DNA of 64,000 nucleotides, taken from contig NZ_JAVDYC010000001.1 in the NCBI RefSeq assembly GCF_031458255.1, forward strand, positions 8,604,501-8,668,500. Direction: 5' to 3'. Shown one piece after another: positions 60,842 through 64,000 of the stretch (the stretch's first letter is position 1; each line of letters starts with the position of its first letter). The DNA comes from Catenuloplanes niger. GTDB lineage: Bacteria; Actinomycetota; Actinomycetes; Mycobacteriales; Micromonosporaceae. The notes beneath the pieces are model-generated. The model searched no databases and was not told the origin of the DNA. It saw nothing but the letters and a program-made list of their open reading frames with translations. The translations under genes and the position numbers were made by a program.

Positions 60842-62593
60842 ATGACCAGCGGGATCCTGCGGTGGGGCCGGGTGCACGGCCGGGTCGGTGCGCTCGCGCT
60901 CGCGGTGCCCGCCGCGCTGACCGTCACGACCGCGGTGCTGCTGCCCGGTGACCGCCCGGAGCCCGCGTTCGGCAGCGCCAGCACCTGGCTGCCGTCCGCG
61001 GACGGCCGGCTCGTGCACGCGAACGGCCTGGTCCCGGAGACGGGGCCGCAGATCGTCGACGCGATCGCGTACCCGGCGGCCGGCGCGGGCGTGCGCGTGC
61101 ACCCGTTCCCGGGCACGCTGGTCGTCGACGACGGGTCGGCGCTGACCGCGGTCGGCCCGCGTGACCACCGGGTGCGGCCGGAGCGGGTGCCGACCGAGGG
61201 CGCGGCGGTCCACGCCGACCGGTCCCGGGTCTACCTGGTCCGCGACGGCCTGGTCGCCGCGTTCGACGGCCTCCGGCCCCTGACGACCCACCGCACGGGT
61301 ACGGTCCGGAGCGCCGCCACGTCGGACGACGCGCTCTACCTGGCGGACCCGGACGGCGTGGTCGACCGCGTCGACGGCGCGGGCGGCGCGCGGGTCCGCG
61401 ACGGCGGCGGTCCGCTGCTGCTGGCGGGCCTGCGGGACGGCGTCGCCGGGTACGAACCGGGCGCGGGCGCGGTGACCACTCTGGACGGTCCGGCGGCCGG
61501 GACCCGGATCGACGGTGCGCCGGGCGACGGGCGCGCGTTCGCGGCGGGGCCGGACGGGCGCGCGTTCGCCCTGCTGGCCGGCGGCGACCTGGTGGTGCTG
61601 AGCCGGGGCGCGGCGCTGCGGCGGGCACTGACCTTCGACGCCGGTGCACCGGTGGTGACGGCCGGTCACATCTGGGTGCCGGAGGCGGCGGGCGCGCGGG
61701 TGCACGGCTTCCGGCTCGCGGACGGGCTGCCGCCGCACGAGACGCTGACGTTGACCGAGGGCGGCGGCGCGGAGCTCCAGGTGCGGCGGTCGGGCGAGCT
61801 GGTCTGGTTCGACGACGTGACCGGCCCGTACGCGTACGCGGTGCACGGCGACGACGCCGAGAGAGTCACGAAGTACCGCCCGGCACCGTCGTCCCCGCCG
61901 CCCGGCACCGCGCCGCCACCGTCGCCACCGTCCCCGCCACCTCCGTCCCCGCCACTTCCGTCCCCGCCACCGACGCCACCGACGCCACCGACGCCGCCGA
62001 CGGTGACGACGCCGGACCCGCCGACCGAACAGCCGCCGACCGCGCGGCCCGCCAGGTCGCGGCCGCCGGTTACGTCCGGGCCGCCGAGCACGCCGCCGGT
62101 GCCGGACGGTCCGACCGGCGATCCGAGCCCGGCCACGCCCGGCCCGACCGGGACCACGCCGGGCCCGACCGGTTCGCCGACCGGCCGGCCGACGCCGACC
62201 ACGGATCCCCGCGAGACCTGCGACGGCGACGACGCCCAGCTCGGCGTGGCCAGCCCGACCGGCGAGACACCACAGGTCCTGGTGGAGGTGTGCGTGGCCG
62301 CCGCGCCCCCGGTCGAGTACTGGATCATGACGTTGAACTCCGCCGGTGACTGGTTCGCGAAGCGGCCGGTCGACACCGAGGTGCACGCGGCCACGTACGG
62401 CGTCGTGCTGCGGCACGGCTCCGGGCTGCCCGGCAACCGGCGCGCGTTCGTCCTGGTCGCCGCGACGACCGCCGACGCGCGGACCTGGCTCGCGGCGAAC
62501 CGGGACGCCGACGTGGACGGCGACCCGTTCCCCCGCCGCGGCCTGCCCGGTGGCGTCATCGAGATCTCCGCGCGCGTGGCCACCACGTCCTGA
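60842..62593 (+). CDS. secreted propeller-like protein with proline-rich stalk
   Basis: 583 residues. Signal/anchor at 12-35 (GRVGALALAVPAALTVTTAV). Residues ~40-350 form repeats such as LVHANGLVPETG, LYLADPDGVVDRVDG, VVLSRGAALRRAL and HIWVPEAAGARVHGFRLADG, suggesting a beta propeller (WD40/NHL-like). A ~110-residue Pro/Ser/Thr stalk follows (PPSPPPPSPPLPSPPPTPPT then TPGPTGTTPGP), then a compact C-terminal domain with two Cys (ETCDGDDAQLGV; VEVCVAAAPP). No enzyme motif is recognised. Divergent from MoxR, 196 bp apart. The partner lipoprotein follows 24 bp downstream. Likely a surface protein. Confidence 0.7.
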   Translation: MTSGILRWGRVHGRVGALALAVPAALTVTTAVLLPGDRPEPAFGSASTWLPSADGRLVHANGLVPETGPQIVDAIAYPAAGAGVRVHPFPGTLVVDDGSALTAVGPRDHRVRPERVPTEGAAVHADRSRVYLVRDGLVAAFDGLRPLTTHRTGTVRSAATSDDALYLADPDGVVDRVDGAGGARVRDGGGPLLLAGLRDGVAGYEPGAGAVTTLDGPAAGTRIDGAPGDGRAFAAGPDGRAFALLAGGDLVVLSRGAALRRALTFDAGAPVVTAGHIWVPEAAGARVHGFRLADGLPPHETLTLTEGGGAELQVRRSGELVWFDDVTGPYAYAVHGDDAERVTKYRPAPSSPPPGTAPPPSPPSPPPPSPPLPSPPPTPPTPPTPPTVTTPDPPTEQPPTARPARSRPPVTSGPPSTPPVPDGPTGDPSPATPGPTGTTPGPTGSPTGRPTPTTDPRETCDGDDAQLGVASPTGETPQVLVEVCVAAAPPVEYWIMTLNSAGDWFAKRPVDTEVHAATYGVVLRHGSGLPGNRRAFVLVAATTADARTWLAANRDADVDGDPFPRRGLPGGVIEISARVATTS

Positions 62594-62617
62594 CCCGACA
62601 CCCGACATGGAGCAGTC

Positions 62618-63130
62618 ATGATCCGACCGACCCGGGCCGCCGCGGCCACGCTGCTGACCGCCCTCGCCCTCACCGGATGCGCCGACGACCGGACCACCGC
62701 CGACCCGGTGGCGTCGCCGGTGCCCGAGATCGGCGCCCAGCTGATCCACCCGGTGGACGACGGCGAGGTGCACCAGTGCGAGGTGTTCCGCGGCACCGCG
62801 CGCCTGCCCGAGGACAAGACCCTGGTGCTGGGCGTACGCAACGTGGACAACGGCAGCCCGGAACGCTACTTCGAGGTCGTCGACGACTGGGAGTACCCCG
62901 GCGACCTGGCCGAGTGGTCCGGCAGCCAGTGGTTCGGGTCCGGCGACAGCTCGGTCGGCCAGCGGTTCCGGGCCGAGGTGCTGATCATGGACCTGGCCGA
63001 GGTGCGGACGGCGGTCCGGGCGGCGGCCGAGAAGGGCTGGCACGCGCCGGACAACCCGGCGGGCGCCACGGTCGCCGCGCACATCACGCTGAAGCGGGTG
63101 CCCGGCCGCGGCCCGTCCGAGTGCGCCTGA
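62618..63130 (+). CDS. lipoprotein of unknown function (170 aa)
   Basis: Lipobox LALTGC with Cys21 after a hydrophobic signal; mature part acidic, with QLIHPVDDGEVHQCEVFRG, DKTLVLGVRNVDNGSPERYF and GWHAPDNPAGATVAAHITLK. A Cys in the mature chain pairs with the Cys near the C terminus (SECA). No named family recognised. It follows the propeller-like gene with a 24-bp gap and probably shares its promoter. A hairpin follows its stop. Confidence 0.75.
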   Translation: MIRPTRAAAATLLTALALTGCADDRTTADPVASPVPEIGAQLIHPVDDGEVHQCEVFRGTARLPEDKTLVLGVRNVDNGSPERYFEVVDDWEYPGDLAEWSGSQWFGSGDSSVGQRFRAEVLIMDLAEVRTAVRAAAEKGWHAPDNPAGATVAAHITLKRVPGRGPSECA

Positions 63131-63158
63131 CCGCCGGCCGAGTGCGCCCGGCCGGCGG
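63131..63158. terminator. hairpin terminator between convergent genes
   Basis: CCGCCGGCC (63131-63139) and GGCCGGCGG (63150-63158) directly after the lipoprotein stop, 6 bp from the convergent stop at 63164. Confidence 0.65.
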
Positions 63159-63163
63159 CCGGT

Positions 63164-64000
63164 TCAGCAGCCGGACGAGGACCCGGTCTGCTCCACCCGG
63201 ATCGCCGCGCCACGGCGCAGCCCTTCGATCTCGGTCGCGCTGGTCATGTTCCGGCTGGCCGGCCAGGCCGCCCGGATCCGCTCCCGGTCACCGACCAGCG
63301 CGATCACGTCGAACTCCTGCCAGATCGCGTTACCGGTCGACACCCGCGCCGTCCACGTCGCCGGCGGAACCGGCTCGTCCCAGCCGACGACCCGGTGGAG
63401 GAAGAACGGCTCGCCGGTGAAGCGGTCCGCCCGCCGGATCGCCACGACGATCGTCTCGTTCGGCGCGAGCCCGTCCGCGGTGCCGCTGACCTGCATGCAG
63501 GCCTCCACGCCCGCGCCCGGCGACGGCGCGGTGATCCGCACCCCGGGCGCCTGCACGGCACCGTCCGCCCACTGCGGGTCCACGGTCACGGCCGGCCGCG
63601 CCGGCTCACCGCTGGCGCCCCCGGCCGAGCCGGTGGGAGTGCTCCAGGCCGAGCCGGTGGGAGTGATCCCGGCCGGCCCGGTGGTGGGGAGCCCGGCCGG
63701 GCCGGCGGAACCGCGCGGGTCCACCAGGTTCGCGAGCAGACCGGTGCCCGCGAGCAGCAGGACGAGCGCGCCGCCGGCCAGCGCGGCCCGGACGCGCCGG
63801 TGCGGCCGGGCCGCCGTGCCGGACGGGGCGCCCGCGGCGGCCACCGGCGGGCTCACCCGGTAGCGGGCCACCGTGGGCGTGGGCAGCCACGGCTCGTCCG
63901 AACGGGAGCCGATCAGCACCAGCGTGCGACCGCCGCGCAGCCGGGTCAGCACCGCGCGGTACGTCTCCTCGCCGTCGTCGTCGAGGTCGCGCAGCGAGTA
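63164..64000 (-). CDS. membrane-anchored protein, N terminus beyond window
   Basis: Open in frame to the right edge (first visible residues YSLRDLDDDGEETYRAVLTR), so the start is outside; 278 residues are visible. A soluble N-terminal part (RGGRTLVLIGSRSDEPWLPT) precedes one membrane helix (ALAGGALVLLLAGTGLLANL), then a Pro/Gly/Thr repeat stalk and a beta-rich domain with two cysteines (EACMQVSGTADGLAPNETIV; SSSGC at the end). The last domain resembles Ig-like or bacterial 'GRAM/CARDB' adhesion-type folds only vaguely; no function assigned. It is convergent with the lipoprotein gene. Confidence 0.6.
   Translation of the reverse strand, partial: YSLRDLDDDGEETYRAVLTRLRGGRTLVLIGSRSDEPWLPTPTVARYRVSPPVAAAGAPSGTAARPHRRVRAALAGGALVLLLAGTGLLANLVDPRGSAGPAGLPTTGPAGITPTGSAWSTPTGSAGGASGEPARPAVTVDPQWADGAVQAPGVRITAPSPGAGVEACMQVSGTADGLAPNETIVVAIRRADRFTGEPFFLHRVVGWDEPVPPATWTARVSTGNAIWQEFDVIALVGDRERIRAAWPASRNMTSATEIEGLRRGAAIRVEQTGSSSGC
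63623..63670 (-). repeat. 24-bp tandem repeat, two copies
   Basis: GGCCGAGCCGGTGGGAGTG at 63623 and 63647, 24 bp apart, in the stalk region of the minus-strand gene; a third, degenerate copy follows. Confidence 0.8.

Noticed and set aside
1-64000. CRISPR arrays, tRNA, rRNA, IS elements and phage genes
   Set aside because: No spacer-repeat pattern, no cloverleaf with CCA-type ends and no transposase motif was recognised by reading; computed searches were not possible.

Overview
This window looks like chromosomal DNA from a high-GC actinomycete, most likely a member of the Micromonosporaceae (Actinoplanes, Micromonospora or Catenuloplanes type). Reasons: strong G/C bias at third codon positions, many GTG starts, chains of ATGA/GTGA start-stop overlaps, an actinobacterial signalling repertoire, and two short spacer elements reading NEFASxxSARR-like that recall repeats I associate with that family. 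The family assignment is inference; 'actinomycete' is firm. No rRNA, tRNA, CRISPR array or recognisable transposase gene was seen.

Left part (1-24000), mixed metabolism and signalling. It starts inside an AAA+ ATPase of the type found with contractile injection systems. Next come small secreted or zinc-ribbon proteins, a decayed Nudix gene, an epoxide hydrolase and an SH3-like secreted protein. A three-gene molybdenum hydroxylase operon of PaoABC type has a TTA codon as its fifth codon. Further right are a large secreted sugar-dehydrogenase-like propeller with carbohydrate-binding-like modules, a frameshifted membrane/PH-like gene coupled to a 40-residue membrane peptide, VOC and YCII proteins, an SDR plus CYP152-type P450 pair, a zinc alcohol dehydrogenase, and a 1344-residue hybrid sensor kinase / SpoIIE phosphatase followed by its STAS partner.

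Centre (about 24000-46100), a nonribosomal peptide cluster. A divergent mbtH-type gene and a good promoter (TTGACA-17-TAGCTT) precede one long, tightly coupled operon. NRPS1 is C-A-PCP fused to a lantibiotic-dehydratase-N / PEARL-like domain. NRPS2 is C-A-PCP. Then come a kynurenine 3-monooxygenase homologue, a small conserved protein, NRPS3 (C-A-PCP), NRPS4 (C-A-PCP-thioester reductase), an MFS exporter and an O-methyltransferase. Taken together they suggest a roughly four-residue peptide, possibly carrying a hydroxylated and O-methylated aryl amino acid, released reductively as an aldehyde or alcohol. A LanB-like domain inside an NRPS protein is the most unusual thing in the window. It could bring a tRNA-dependent step into NRPS assembly.

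Right part (46100-64000). A LuxR-type regulator convergent with the cluster is divergent from a tandem-cupin gene. Then come a Gfo/Idh-ThuA pair, an M23 peptidase-like protein, an NB-ARC/TPR regulator with a leaderless-type promoter, a 2H phosphoesterase, and a MoxR - DUF58 - transglutaminase-like - GGDEF run. In the transglutaminase-like protein the catalytic Cys and His positions are Gly and Arg. The window closes with a secreted proline-rich propeller-like protein, a lipoprotein, and a membrane-anchored protein that runs off the right edge.
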